A DNA stretch of 64,000 nucleotides, from positions 7,303,001 to 7,367,000 of the forward strand of contig NZ_LT963352.1 in the NCBI RefSeq assembly GCF_900236475.1, given 5' to 3'. Shown here piece by piece: positions 35,201 through 43,278 of the stretch (within the stretch, counting starts at the first letter, position 1; every line of letters begins with the position of its first letter). A program made the position numbers and the translations under genes. The notes under the pieces are model-generated. The model searched no databases, had not been told where the DNA came from, and worked only from the letters and a program-made list of their open reading frames with translations. Source of the DNA: Streptomyces chartreusis NRRL 3882. Its GTDB lineage: Bacteria; Actinomycetota; Actinomycetes; Streptomycetales; Streptomycetaceae.

Positions 35201-36309
35201 GGGTGGTGCACGAGGAGACGTACGGCCGCCGCGCCCTGCCCGGAGAGGAACCGCACGACCTGCTCGCCGAGACCGTCGCGCAGATCCGCCCGCTCGACGC
35301 CAAGGCGCTCGGCGAGGCGTGGGAGCGCCAGAAGCGCATGACCAAGCCGGCCGGCGCGCTGGGCATGCTGGAGATCATCTCCGCCCAGCTGTCGGGCCTG
35401 TCCCGACAGTGCCCGCCGCCCATCCCGGAGCCCGCGGCCGTGGCGATCTTCGCCGGTGACCACGGCGTGCACGCCCAGGGGGTGACTCCCTGGCCGCAGG
35501 AGGTCACGGCCCAGATGGTGGCCAACTTCCTCGGCGGCGGCGCCGTCTGCAACGCCTTCGCCACCCAGGTGGGCGCCGAGGTCTGCATCGTCGACGTGGG
35601 CGTCGCCGCCGACCTCCCGGCCACGCCGGGCCTGCTGCCCCGCAAGGTGCGGGCCGGCACGTCCGACATGACCACCGGTCCCGCGATGACCCGCGAGGAG
35701 GCCAGGCAGGCCATCGAGGTCGGCATCGAGACCGCCCGCGACCTGGTCGCCGCCGGCAACAAGGCCCTGCTCACCGGTGAGATGGGCATCGCGAACACGA
35801 CCTCCTCCGCCGCGCTGATCTCCGTCTTCACGGGCGCGGACCCGGCCGAGGTGACGGGCCGGGGCACCGGTATCAACGACGAGACCCTCGCCCGCAAGAC
35901 CGAGGTCGTCCGCCGGGCCCTCGAACTCCACCAGCCGGACCCGGCCGACCCGATCGGCGTGCTCGCCGCGATCGGCGGCTTCGAACACGCCGCCATCGTC
36001 GGCCTCCTCCTCGGTGGCGCGTCCCTGCGCACGCCGGTGATCCTGGACGGCGTGAGCGCCGGCGCCGCCGCCCTGGTGGCCCGCGCCATCGCCCCGGAGG
36101 TCTTGGCGGCGTGCATCGCCGGCCACCGCAGCGCCGAGCCCGGCCACGTGGCCGCCCTGAACAAGCTCGGCCTGCGCCCCCTGGTCGACCTCGACCTCCG
36201 CCTCGGCGAGGGCACGGGCGCCCTGCTGGCCCTCCCCCTGGTCCAGAGCACGGCCCGGGCGATGCACGAGGTGGCGACGTTCGATTCGGCGGGGGTGACC
36301 GAGAAGTAG
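32278..36309 (+). CDS. cobT: Fusion of a very long disordered region, BluB (DMB synthase) and CobT (DMB phosphoribosyltransferase)
   Basis: A 1343-residue protein. Residues 1-60 include a non-repetitive start (AYLSENPAEDEDLLLPGSHG). Residues about 60-770 are Ala/Pro/Glu/Val-rich and low-complexity, without predicted fold. About 770-990 is a BluB nitroreductase-fold domain (RERRDIRNGFRGD; HHAPSVGHSQPWDFVV) that cuts FMN to 5,6-dimethylbenzimidazole. About 995-1343 is CobT (KPAGALGMLE; IFAGDHGVHAQGVT; LRLGEGTGALLAL with the catalytic Glu), which activates DMB to alpha-ribazole phosphate. The ATG at 32278 has GGCGAGGGG upstream. The BluB-CobT fusion exists in other Streptomyces; the function of the long extension is unknown. 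Confidence 0.92.
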   Translation: MTDTGQVPGEGLPESAGMVEQPGAPAHGAYAYLSENPAEDEDLLLPGSHGAWGNEVAPPAPEPVVEAVHQPGPHEISGRDSGSVDLGGVRLPDPPPIPPITPRRPLHLGPPLPDSSASPVRSLADRGPAEAPVRQPAAAAPGPEYLDVPRTPEEPAPAAAPWGAQVPPQAPVSAGAAPAETVVPAAEPAGTAQAVATRVAPEPAPAAPPAPTGSGQGTYAEQPAQPAQGAAVPGEPAGTSGDQVAAAEPGVAAEQAAVAAAQPVAAAESVQSTAVAGEPAGAGVGPEGGQVAAAEPVQGASEQGAGVAGDPVGAGVSPDAGQAAAAETGAVAAAEPAPGDVPGPVVDGSGQDGAPARADASPAVPGPSAAGESAEGGEQAPAAAAEQGAAAAPVPEAAPVPEAVELPEAATAPEPAVVAPPEADAGETAAAQAPAAVGPDAAAQEQAARVAPEAAAPAAPATESVAQEPEADGGEAAQQAAEPIAPAHEAVDAGAAAQEPELTAPQTAAAAPEAPAPAPEAPAPATPVPTPEAVAPEAGAPAAEAPASADTPAPESPTDAPETTAPTQPPAATVPPQPTETAPDPGAEAPAPAQAAPDATAEAPAPARAPEAAVPDPAVEAAPAPEPVAAVSEPVATTPEPAAATPETAEATQAPWAPEAPQTPQPPETTPAPAEDVTVVLPGPAPDAQAGQHVQGPQQSQAAVPQPAQPEAEPVVIVPAPREGDAELAQNPDDLDTRGAEQEDLADQERHQAESAAAVAEARQSTGPAAPGYDPAEREAVLKVMRERRDIRNGFRGDPIPHEVLLRVLEAAHHAPSVGHSQPWDFVVIRSADTRRAMHELAMRQRDAYAKSLPKGRAKQFKELKIEAILDTPVNIVVTADPTRGGRHTLGRHTQPQMAPYSAALAVENLWLAARAEGLGVGWVSFFDEREMVRALGLPEHLEVIAYLCVGYVDEFPDEPELLQAGWSKRRPLSWVVHEETYGRRALPGEEPHDLLAETVAQIRPLDAKALGEAWERQKRMTKPAGALGMLEIISAQLSGLSRQCPPPIPEPAAVAIFAGDHGVHAQGVTPWPQEVTAQMVANFLGGGAVCNAFATQVGAEVCIVDVGVAADLPATPGLLPRKVRAGTSDMTTGPAMTREEARQAIEVGIETARDLVAAGNKALLTGEMGIANTTSSAALISVFTGADPAEVTGRGTGINDETLARKTEVVRRALELHQPDPADPIGVLAAIGGFEHAAIVGLLLGGASLRTPVILDGVSAGAAALVARAIAPEVLAACIAGHRSAEPGHVAALNKLGLRPLVDLDLRLGEGTGALLALPLVQSTARAMHEVATFDSAGVTEK

Positions 36310-36525
36310 CGCAAGGCGGGCTCAGGGGCGCCGCATCCCGGTGACTCGTACGCGCCGTGGGTCCGTGGGCAGTCGTTCCGAGGGGCGGAACGGGTGGCAC
36401 GGACCCACTCCCGCACCCGTCAAGGACGCTCAGCCACCGGACGCCCGTGCCGCCTCGAACCCCCGCGCCGTAAAATCCGCACGTCAGGGCTACCGAACCA
36501 CCGCCGCAACAGGAGCCGCACCTTC

Positions 36526-37767
36526 ATGGCCGAACACCCCGCCTACCCCGTAGGCCTCCGCCTCACCGGCCGCCGCGTGGTCGTCCTCGGCGGCGGCCAG
36601 GTCGCCCAGCGCCGCCTCCCGGCCCTCATCGCGGCGGGCGCGGACGTCCTCCTGGTGTCCCCCGAGGTCACCCCCTCCGTCGAAGCCATGGCGGACGCCG
36701 GCGAGATCACCTGGCACAAGCGCCCCTACGAGGAGGGCGACCTCGCCGACGCCTGGTACGCCCTGATCGCCACCGGCGACACGGAGGCCAACACCCGGGC
36801 CTCCGCCGAGGCGGAACGCCGCCGCGTCTGGTGCGTCCGCTCCGACGACGCCGACGAGGCGACGGCCTGGACCCCGGCCACCGGCCACAGTGAGGGCGTC
36901 ACGGTCGCCGTGCTGACCACGGACGCCCGCGGCCGCGACCCCCGCCACACCGCCGCCATCCGCGACGCCGTCGTCGAGGGCCTGCGCGACGGCACACTCG
37001 TCGCCCCGCACCACCGCACTCGCACGCCCGGAGTCGCCCTGGTCGGCGGCGGCCCCGGCGACCCGGACCTGATCACGGTGCGCGGCCGCCGCCTGCTCGC
37101 CGAGGCCGACGTCGTCATCACCGACCACCTGGGCCCGCGCGACCTGCTCGCGGAGCTGCCCCCGAACGTCGAGGTGATCGACGCGGCGAAGCTGCCGTAC
37201 GGCAGGTTCATGGCGCAGGAGGCCATCAACAACGCGCTGATCGAGTACGCCAAGCAGGGCAAGTCGGTTGTACGGCTCAAGGGCGGCGACCCCTACGTCT
37301 ACGGGCGCGGCATGGAGGAGTTCCAGGCGCTCGCCGAGGCGGGCGTCCCCTGCACGGTCGTGCCCGGCATCTCCAGCTCGATCTCGGTCCCGGGAGCAGC
37401 CGGCATCCCGGTCACCCACCGTGGTGTCGCCCACGAGTTCACGGTGGTCAGCGGCCACATCGCCCCCGACGACGAGCGCTCCCTGGTCGACTGGCCGTCC
37501 CTCGCCAAGCTGACCGGCACGCTGGTGATCCTCATGGGGGTCGCCACGATCGGGAAGGTCGCCGAGACGCTCATCGCCCACGGCAAGGCCCCGGACACGC
37601 CCGTGGCCCTGGTCCAGGAAGGCACGACGGCCGGCCAGCGCCGGGTCGACGCGACCCTGGCGACGGTCGGGGAGACCGTGAAGACCGAGGACGTGAAGCC
37701 CCCCGCGGTCATCGTCATCGGCGAGGTCGTGAAGGTCGGCCCGACGGTCACCGCGCCCCGCGAGTAA
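36526..37767 (+). CDS. cobA: Bifunctional precorrin-2 dehydrogenase / uroporphyrinogen-III C-methyltransferase (CysG-type)
   Basis: A 413-residue protein. Residues 1-155 are the CysG N-terminal NAD-binding domain (VVVLGGGQVAQRRLPALI). Residues about 165-405 are the SUMT domain: VGGGPGDPDLITVRG, VIDAAKLPYG and VVRLKGGDPYVYGRG. It methylates uroporphyrinogen III at C2 and C7 and may oxidise precorrin-2 for sirohaem. It is shorter than E. coli CysG because the dimerisation segment is reduced. ATG behind AGGAG; TAAAAT at 36471-36476 is a likely -10, so it has its own promoter. Shared by the B12 and sirohaem branches. Confidence 0.92.
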   Translation: MAEHPAYPVGLRLTGRRVVVLGGGQVAQRRLPALIAAGADVLLVSPEVTPSVEAMADAGEITWHKRPYEEGDLADAWYALIATGDTEANTRASAEAERRRVWCVRSDDADEATAWTPATGHSEGVTVAVLTTDARGRDPRHTAAIRDAVVEGLRDGTLVAPHHRTRTPGVALVGGGPGDPDLITVRGRRLLAEADVVITDHLGPRDLLAELPPNVEVIDAAKLPYGRFMAQEAINNALIEYAKQGKSVVRLKGGDPYVYGRGMEEFQALAEAGVPCTVVPGISSSISVPGAAGIPVTHRGVAHEFTVVSGHIAPDDERSLVDWPSLAKLTGTLVILMGVATIGKVAETLIAHGKAPDTPVALVQEGTTAGQRRVDATLATVGETVKTEDVKPPAVIVIGEVVKVGPTVTAPRE

Positions 37768-37831
37768 CCCCGGGTAACCCAACCCGTCCCAAGCCGTTGG
37801 CACCGCACCCAGGACAAGGCAGTATCACCCT

Positions 37832-38650
37832 GTGGCCGATCTCATCACCGTCGAGGATCCCGACGACCCGCGCCTGCACGACTACACCGGTCTGACCGAC
37901 GTGGATCTGCGCCGCAAGCGCGAACCCGCCGAGGGCCTCTTCATCGCGGAGGGCGAGAAGGTCATCAGAAGGGCCAAGGAAGCGGGTTACGAGATGCGGT
38001 CCATGCTGCTCTCGGCCAAGTGGGTCGACGTCATGCGCGACGTCATCGACGAGCTCCCCGCCCCCGTCTACGCGGTCAGCCCGGAACTCGCCGAGCAGGT
38101 CACCGGCTACCACGTGCACCGGGGCGCGCTCGCCTCCATGCAGCGCAAACCCCTGCCCGCGGCGGCCGAACTCCTCCAGACCGCCCGCCGCGTCGTGATC
38201 ATGGAGTCGGTCAACGACCACACCAACATCGGCGCGATCTTCCGCTCCGCAGCCGCCCTGGGCATGGACGCGGTCCTGCTCTCCCCGGACTGCGCCGACC
38301 CTCTCTACCGCCGCAGCGTGAAGGTCTCCATGGGCGCGGTGTTCTCCGTTCCCTACGCCCGTCTGGACACCTGGCCCAAGGGCCTGGAGTCCGTCCGCGA
38401 GGCCGGCTTCACGCTGCTCGCCCTGACCCCCGACGAGAAGGCCCGGTCCCTCGACGAGGCCGCCCCGCACACCATGGACCGTGTGGCCCTCATGCTCGGC
38501 GCCGAGGGCGACGGCCTGTCCACGCAGGCCCTGGTCGCCGCCGACGAGTGGGTCCGCATCCCCATGTCCCACGGCGTCGACTCCCTCAACGTGGGCGCTG
38601 CGGCGGCCGTGGCCTTCTACGCCGTGGCCACCGGCCGCCCTCAGTCCTGA
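37832..38650 (+). CDS. SpoU/TrmH-family RNA 2'-O-methyltransferase
   Basis: A 272-residue SPOUT methyltransferase. An N-terminal substrate-binding part (EGLFIAEGEKVIRRA) precedes the knotted SAM domain with motif 1 NIGAIFRSA (catalytic Arg), motif 2 LGAEGDGLS and motif 3 IPMSHGVDSLNVGAAAAVAFY. Methylates ribose in rRNA or tRNA; the exact site is unknown. GTG start at 37832; the preceding 64 bases after cobA hold a weak promoter only. Confidence 0.92.
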   Translation: MADLITVEDPDDPRLHDYTGLTDVDLRRKREPAEGLFIAEGEKVIRRAKEAGYEMRSMLLSAKWVDVMRDVIDELPAPVYAVSPELAEQVTGYHVHRGALASMQRKPLPAAAELLQTARRVVIMESVNDHTNIGAIFRSAAALGMDAVLLSPDCADPLYRRSVKVSMGAVFSVPYARLDTWPKGLESVREAGFTLLALTPDEKARSLDEAAPHTMDRVALMLGAEGDGLSTQALVAADEWVRIPMSHGVDSLNVGAAAAVAFYAVATGRPQS

Positions 38651-38673
38651 GTCCCAAGTCCTGGGAGCCGTAC

Positions 38674-39066
38674 GTGGAACAGCGCCAGGCGATCGTCGCC
38701 GTACTGCGGCGCGGGGACCGCGTCCTCGCGATCCGGCGGGGCCCGGCGGTCGCCCGTCCCGGCTACTGGCAGCCGCTGAGCGGCAGGCTCGAACCGGGCG
38801 AGACCCAGGAGCAGGCGGTCGTCCGGGAGGTCCGGGAGGAGGTCGGCCTCACCGTCGCGCCGCTGGCGAAGGTGTGGGAGTCGGAGACCGACGACCACCG
38901 CTTCCGCCTCCACTGGTGGACCGCCCGCGCGGACACGGGGGAGGTCGTCCCCGACCCGGACGAGGTCGCCGAGACCCGCTGGGTCACGCCGGAGGAGTTC
39001 CTCGCCCTGGACCCGGTCTTCGACGGCGACCGCGAGTTCTTCGAGCGGATCCTGCCGGAGCTGTGA
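38674..39066 (+). CDS. NUDIX hydrolase
   Basis: A 130-residue pyrophosphohydrolase. The NUDIX box is visible as GRLEPGETQEQAVVREVREEVGL, with the metal-binding Glu of REVREEVG. Size and layout suit nucleotide- or sugar-diphosphate clean-up enzymes (MutT-like); substrate unknown. GTG start at 38674 has GGGAG 6 to 8 bases upstream. It begins 23 bases after the methyltransferase and is likely cotranscribed. Confidence 0.88.
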   Translation: MEQRQAIVAVLRRGDRVLAIRRGPAVARPGYWQPLSGRLEPGETQEQAVVREVREEVGLTVAPLAKVWESETDDHRFRLHWWTARADTGEVVPDPDEVAETRWVTPEEFLALDPVFDGDREFFERILPEL

Positions 39067-39090
39067 CGGCGGCCCTGGGGTCGTGAAGCC

Positions 39091-40539
39091 CTACGGTGCG
39101 AAGCCCCGCTGCGCGTGCTCCTGCCGGACCCCGCCCCCTTCGCCGCCGAGTCCCCGCGCCGAGCCCTGGCAGCCCTGCACCAGGGCGATGCCGACCGCCA
39201 CCAGCAGCGTCACCACGACGAACACGAACAGCCGCTGCCGCAGCAACCGGGGATTGGCGGGCCGCAGCCCGGTCCCGGTGTTCCTGGACGCCGGACGCCC
39301 GGTGCCGCTGTGCGGGGCGGGACGGCCGGAGCTGCCCGACCGGGTCCCGTTGCGCCCGGTGGGTGTCGGCCGTGCTCCGGACCGCGACGGGGCGCCGCCG
39401 CGTGAGGCGCCGGAGCCGCGCACCGGATTCCTGCCGCGGTTCCCGCTGCCCGTCGACCGGCTTCCGCCGCCCACCGCCCGGGCTCCGCCCCGCGCGCCGG
39501 CTCCGTTCTGGGAAGCCGGACCGCCCGTCGACGGACCGCCGTCCCCGGGCCCGGAGGAGCGCCGCGGCGGGGGAGTCCCCCGGCCCCGCTGCGCCCCGGA
39601 CGCCCCCGCACCCTGCTGTCCCTGCGGACGCCGGCCACGCTCGGGGTAGGTGTCGATGGGCCGGTCCGCATCGGCACCGCGGGGCGCGGGCGGCCGGACG
39701 CCGGCGACGTCCTGTGCCTCGCGGGCCGCGATCTCCTTGAGCCGCATGGACAGTTGGAGCGTGCTGGGCCGCTCCTCGGGGTCCTTCGCCAGGCACGCCC
39801 GGACGAGCGGAGCCAGTGCGTCGGGTACGCCGTGCAGCTGCGGTTCCTCGTGCACGACCCGGTACAGCATCACCTCGGAACTGCCGTGCCCGAAGGGCGA
39901 GTCGCCCATGGAGGCGTACGCGAGCGTGGCACCGAGCGAGAACACGTCCGTGGCCGGTGTGACGGCGGCCCCGCGCACCTGCTCCGGCGCGAGGAAGCCA
40001 GGCGAGCCGACCGCCGTACCGACGTGGGTGAGCGTCGAGGCGCCGGTGGCCCAGGCGATGCCGAAGTCGATGATCCGCGGCCCCTTCGGGGACAGCAGGA
40101 TGTTGGACGGCTTCAGGTCCCGGTGCACGACCCCGGCCTCGTGCACGGCGACCAGGCCCTCCGACAGGGCGGCGCCGACCGCGGCCACGTCGGCCGCGCC
40201 GAGCGGCCCCTCGGCGGCGACCTTGTCGTGCAGGGAGGGGCCGGGCACGTACTGCGTGGCGAACCAGGGCCGGTCCGCGTCGAGGTCGGCGGCCACGAGC
40301 CGTGCCGTGCACCCGCCGCGGATCCGCCGTGCCGCCGAGACCTCCCGGGCGAACCGCGAGCGGAACTCCTGGTCCTCCGCCAGGTCAGGCCGGATGACCT
40401 TGAGCGCGACCCGCTGCCCCTTCTTGTCGGAGCCCAGGTAGACCACGCCCATCCCGCCCGCGCCGAGCCGTCTGTGAAGCCTGAACGAGCCGACGACGCG
40501 CGGGTCCTCGCGCCTCAGGCGCATCATCGCCATGTTCAT
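39091..40539 (-). CDS. Serine/threonine protein kinase with C-terminal membrane anchor
   Basis: A 482-residue Hanks-type kinase. Glycine loop LGAGGMGVVYLG, catalytic Lys in VALKVI, HRDLKPSNILL, IDFGIA in place of DFG-A and APEQ all present in about residues 15-275. A 150-residue Gly/Arg/Ser/Pro-rich basic linker follows. A transmembrane helix (LFVFVVVTLLVAVGIALV, near residue 435) and a 28-residue outer tail end the protein, with no PASTA sensor domain. Start ATG at 40539 (MNMAMMRL) has GCGGGG upstream; ATGs two to five codons later are possible. Confidence 0.92.
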   Translation of the reverse strand: MNMAMMRLRREDPRVVGSFRLHRRLGAGGMGVVYLGSDKKGQRVALKVIRPDLAEDQEFRSRFAREVSAARRIRGGCTARLVAADLDADRPWFATQYVPGPSLHDKVAAEGPLGAADVAAVGAALSEGLVAVHEAGVVHRDLKPSNILLSPKGPRIIDFGIAWATGASTLTHVGTAVGSPGFLAPEQVRGAAVTPATDVFSLGATLAYASMGDSPFGHGSSEVMLYRVVHEEPQLHGVPDALAPLVRACLAKDPEERPSTLQLSMRLKEIAAREAQDVAGVRPPAPRGADADRPIDTYPERGRRPQGQQGAGASGAQRGRGTPPPRRSSGPGDGGPSTGGPASQNGAGARGGARAVGGGSRSTGSGNRGRNPVRGSGASRGGAPSRSGARPTPTGRNGTRSGSSGRPAPHSGTGRPASRNTGTGLRPANPRLLRQRLFVFVVVTLLVAVGIALVQGCQGSARGLGGEGGGVRQEHAQRGFAP

Positions 40540-40734
40540 CCCCGCTGCCCGGTCCTGTGACGAGCCACAGCTTACGTTTCCACGGCCGCCTGCGCGCAGA
40601 GGCCGCGCCCTCTCGGGCCGACGGATTGTCAGTGGTGGGTGGGAGACTTGAAGGGTGGTCAGGGGGCGCGCGCACAGGCCGTGTTCGCGCGGGGGACGGC
40701 CCCAACCTCCTGGCCCGGAAGGGGGATTGGACCC

Positions 40735-40959
40735 GTGAAGGGTGACCGTGTGGAGATAGTCGTGGACGCCGGCGACACGACGCGCACGTACGAGGTGGTG
40801 GCGAGCAGAGCGGGCCGCAGGGTGGAGACGGCGGTACGCCGAGGTGTCGTGGAAGTGAGCGAAGTCACCCGGAGCGGAACAGTCGTGCGTACCGCCCGCT
40901 TCATGGCGAACCGGGTGCTGGCCCTGGTGGAGCAGCCGATTCCGCGGGAGGAAAGCTAG
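40735..40959 (+). CDS. Small conserved-looking basic protein
   Basis: A 74-residue protein (V-K-G-D-R-V-E-I-V-V-D-A-G-D) made of alternating short beta-prone segments, with no Cys, membrane segment or known motif. The GTG start at 40735 is preceded by GGAAGGGGG. It is divergent from the protein kinase gene and could be a partner or substrate, but the sequence does not show it. Function unknown. Confidence 0.65.
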   Translation: MKGDRVEIVVDAGDTTRTYEVVASRAGRRVETAVRRGVVEVSEVTRSGTVVRTARFMANRVLALVEQPIPREES

Positions 40960-41208
40960 GACAAAGCGGGGTGAGCCGGGCGTCCCGTCGGGGAAGACCC
41001 TGAGAACCGGGTCTCCGTCTCCACCCAGGGGAGTACGTCGCGGGTGACGGCTCATCCTCCGGGAGGCCCGGCAATCGGTACGAGGGCATGACGTCCGGGA
41101 CGGGGCGGACGCCTAGATTTGATGTCAAGCGGCGGGTGCAGCACTCGTCCCCCGAGGTCAGACACCCGCCGCTGCCAACGACAACCGAGAACGGTCAGGA
41201 GAGGGACC

Positions 41209-41415
41209 ATGGCCCACACGGCACCGCGGACACTGATCCGCGAGGAGGGACGCAAGGTGTACGCCGCCGCGTTCCGCCGCCGCCAGGGCCGCCGCCACCC
41301 CCTGGTGGCGACGCTGATGGCCCTTCCCCTGGCGGTCCTGCTCCTCCTCGTCTTCGACGGGTGGGAGACAGTGGCCACACAGGCGTCGTCCGTGGGAGAG
41401 ATGCTGGGGCGCTGA
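41209..41415 (+). CDS. Small single-pass membrane protein
   Basis: A 68-residue protein: a basic N-terminus (RKVYAAAFRRRQGRRH), one hydrophobic helix (LVATLMALPLAVLLLLVFDG) and a short polar end. The ATG at 41209 follows AGGAGAGGG with good spacing. Basic-in orientation predicts a cytoplasmic N-terminus. Function unknown. A very strong terminator is found about 90 bases downstream. Confidence 0.72.
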   Translation: MAHTAPRTLIREEGRKVYAAAFRRRQGRRHPLVATLMALPLAVLLLLVFDGWETVATQASSVGEMLGR

Positions 41416-41503
41416 GCGGCGACCCCAGGCCCGGAAGAGCGGTCCGGGCGGGGACATCCCACCCATGAAACCCCGTGGGGACGGGGGTGCGGCGGACGGC
41501 ACA

Positions 41504-41543
41504 AATGCCGGCGCAGCTGGGGAGCTGCGCCGGCATTATTTTT
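41504..41543 (+). terminator. Strong intrinsic terminator with U-tract
   Basis: AATGCCGGCGCAGCT (41504-41518) pairs perfectly with AGCTGCGCCGGCATT (41523-41537) around GGGG and is followed by ATTTTT. A 15-bp stem plus U-run is unusual in this GC-rich genome. Confidence 0.93.
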
Positions 41544-41564
41544 GCGCACGTGCAGGTCCGCTGA

Positions 41565-41644
41565 GCTGCGGGCGATCGTGCCGCCAAGGGCGGCACGGGT
41601 GGGCGATGGGGGTCCCCTGCTCGAGCGAAGCCGAGAGCTTGGGG
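41565..41644 (+). repeat. Two dispersed hairpin repeats
   Basis: 41565-41596 is the second copy of the element at 9628-9659 (stem GTGCCGCC 41578-41585 with GGCGGCAC 41589-41596). 41614-41644 is a different stem-loop, CCCC...GCTC...GAGC...GGGG, of a type I recall as common in Streptomyces intergenic regions. The 41416-41775 gap holds no coding sequence beyond these. Confidence 0.65.
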
Positions 41645-41775
41645 CAGGCGCCCCGCTCCGCCGGCCCGCGGACCACCCGGCCTCAGCGACAACACGAGCA
41701 CTTGAAGCACAGCGCCTTAAAGCCCGGCCTCACCTGCGCGTACTCTCGCCCCGACGCCCACACCCCGGGAGCCCA

Positions 41776-42717
41776 GTGAACTCCGCCCCCGCCCTGCTCA
41801 TACAGCAGCTCACCGCCAAGGCCCGAGCCACCGCTCACGCACGCTCCCCGGCTTGCCCCTGCGGCGCAGCCACCCTCGCGGACCACCCCGACGGCATCGT
41901 CGTACGGCACGCGGACACCGTCGCGAAGGCCCACCCCGAAGAGGCCGACCCCAGGGAACTGACCACCCGTCTCACCCTCGCCACCCGCCACCCCGGCATC
42001 CTCCTGCCCCCACTCGCCCCGGCCCCGGCCGACCTGCACGGCCGCCTCGTGACGTTCTGGCCGTACGGGACCCCGGTCGACCCGAAAACCCCCGACGCCG
42101 CCCCCTGGGAGGCCGCCGCCACCCTCCTCGCCCGACTGCACCGCACCCCGGCCCCGCCGGAGACGCCCACCATGCGAGGCCCCGCCAAGGCGGCCCACGC
42201 CATCGCCCGGCTCCGGGACGCCGGCCCGCACCCCGCCGCGCCCCCCGTCCTGCGCGCCTGGGGCACCCTCCCCGCCTGGGCCCGGGCCGAGGCCCCGATG
42301 CCGCATACCGGCACCTTGTGCCACGGCGACCTCCACCTCGGCCAGCTCGTACGCCATCCCGCCCCCGAAGGCCCCTGGCTGCTGATCGACGTGGACGACC
42401 TCGGTGTCGGTGTCCCGGCCTGGGATCTCGCCCGCCCCGCCGCCTGGTACGCCTGCGGACTGCTCCCGCCCGGCGAATGGGCCCGGTTCCTGGCGGCCTA
42501 CCGCGCCGAGGGCGGCCCCGCAGTCCCGGCCGACGGCGATCCCTGGCCCACCCTGGACGTCCCCGCCCGCGCCCTCACCGTGCAGACCGCGGCCCGGGCC
42601 GTCGCCAAAGCGGTCGCGGCCGATCGCCCCCTGGACGAGGTGGAGCAGTCGGTCGTGGACGCCTGTGACCGAATGGCCACCGTCCCGCCGCAGTTGACGC
42701 AGGAGCACGCGAAGTAG
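41776..42717 (+). CDS. APH-fold phosphotransferase family protein
   Basis: A 313-residue protein with the aminoglycoside-phosphotransferase/choline-kinase fold. The Brenner motif is LCHGDLHLGQL (catalytic Asp; Gln replaces the usual Asn) and the metal motif is LLIDVDDLGVGVPAWDLA. The N-terminal lobe is short (Cys-rich start SPACPCGAATLAD) and lacks an obvious ATP Lys block. Real aminoglycoside resistance is not implied; such genes commonly phosphorylate small metabolites. GTG start at 41776 behind GGGAG. Confidence 0.82.
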   Translation: MNSAPALLIQQLTAKARATAHARSPACPCGAATLADHPDGIVVRHADTVAKAHPEEADPRELTTRLTLATRHPGILLPPLAPAPADLHGRLVTFWPYGTPVDPKTPDAAPWEAAATLLARLHRTPAPPETPTMRGPAKAAHAIARLRDAGPHPAAPPVLRAWGTLPAWARAEAPMPHTGTLCHGDLHLGQLVRHPAPEGPWLLIDVDDLGVGVPAWDLARPAAWYACGLLPPGEWARFLAAYRAEGGPAVPADGDPWPTLDVPARALTVQTAARAVAKAVAADRPLDEVEQSVVDACDRMATVPPQLTQEHAK

Positions 42718-42796
42718 GGTGCAACCGACCACAGCCGGACAGAGTCTGTCCTGGCGACACGGTAAGCAGGACCGACCGGCGAGGAGTTGAACCAGC

Positions 42797-43087
42797 ATGC
42801 AGTGTCCGAAGTGCCATGCGCCGATGCACACGTACAACCGCAACGGTGTCCAGATCGAGCAGTGCAGCGGCTGCCGCGGGATCTTTCTCGACTACGGCGA
42901 GCTGGAGTCGCTGACGCGCCTGGAGGCCCAGTGGTCCCAGCCGGCGCCGCCGCCTCCGCCGGCCCCGCAGGCCTACCCCGCCCCACCGGCCCCCGCCTGG
43001 GGCGCCCCGCACGGCGGCCACGGACACCATGGCCACCACGGTCACCACCGACAGAAGAGCTTCGGCCACATGCTGTTCTCGTCCTGA
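42797..43087 (+). CDS. TFIIB-type zinc-ribbon protein with His-rich tail
   Basis: A 96-residue protein. Residues 1-40 form a zinc ribbon with CPKC and CSGC knuckles (MQCPKCHAPM...IEQCSGCRGIFLDYGELE). A Pro/Ala-rich spacer leads to a cluster HGGHGHHGHHGHHR of about eight His, then KSFGHMLFSS. The zinc ribbon family is widespread and mostly uncharacterised. The His cluster suggests extra metal binding. A perfect hairpin follows. Confidence 0.82.
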   Translation: MQCPKCHAPMHTYNRNGVQIEQCSGCRGIFLDYGELESLTRLEAQWSQPAPPPPPAPQAYPAPPAPAWGAPHGGHGHHGHHGHHRQKSFGHMLFSS

Positions 43088-43123
43088 CACGAGCGTCGCG
43101 GCACGACGGTCGCGACACGACGA

Positions 43124-43152
43124 AGCCCCGGCCGATGCGTACGGCCGGGGCT
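43124..43152. terminator. Bidirectional hairpin between the zinc-ribbon gene and the tRNA array
   Basis: AGCCCCGGCCG (43124-43134) pairs perfectly with CGGCCGGGGCT (43142-43152) around a 7-base loop; it serves the zinc-ribbon gene on the plus strand and the end of the minus-strand tRNA array. Confidence 0.8.
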
Positions 43153-43163
43153 CCGGTGTGGTG

Positions 43164-43235
43164 TGGACGATACTGGGATTGAACCAGTGACCTCTTCCGT
43201 GTCAGGGAAGCGCTCTCCCGCTGAGCTAATCGTCC
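43164..43235 (-). tRNA. tRNA-Val(GAC), copy 1
   Basis: A 72-nt cloverleaf: acceptor GGACGAT with ATCGTCC plus discriminator A, D-loop AGCTCAGCGGGAGAGC, anticodon loop CTGACAC giving GAC, T-arm CTGGTTCAATCCCAG. The CCA end is not encoded. Reads GTC codons, and GTT by wobble. Confidence 0.96.
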
Positions 43236-43278
43236 TCGGGACCATGACCACGCCGTGGAGCGGATCACGGGCACTGCG

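Noticed and set aside
33226..36267. Minus-strand open frame of about 1000 codons opposite the BluB-CobT gene
   Set aside because: Gly/Val/Asp-rich shadow of a high-GC gene, with no start context or known domain; the plus strand clearly encodes BluB and CobT motifs.
41565..41644. CRISPR-like or tRNA-like structure
   Set aside because: Only single short hairpins without regular repeat-spacer units or a cloverleaf.
41776..42717. Aminoglycoside-resistance gene
   Set aside because: The APH fold is shared with many metabolite kinases; Gln replaces Asn in the Brenner motif and there is no resistance context.
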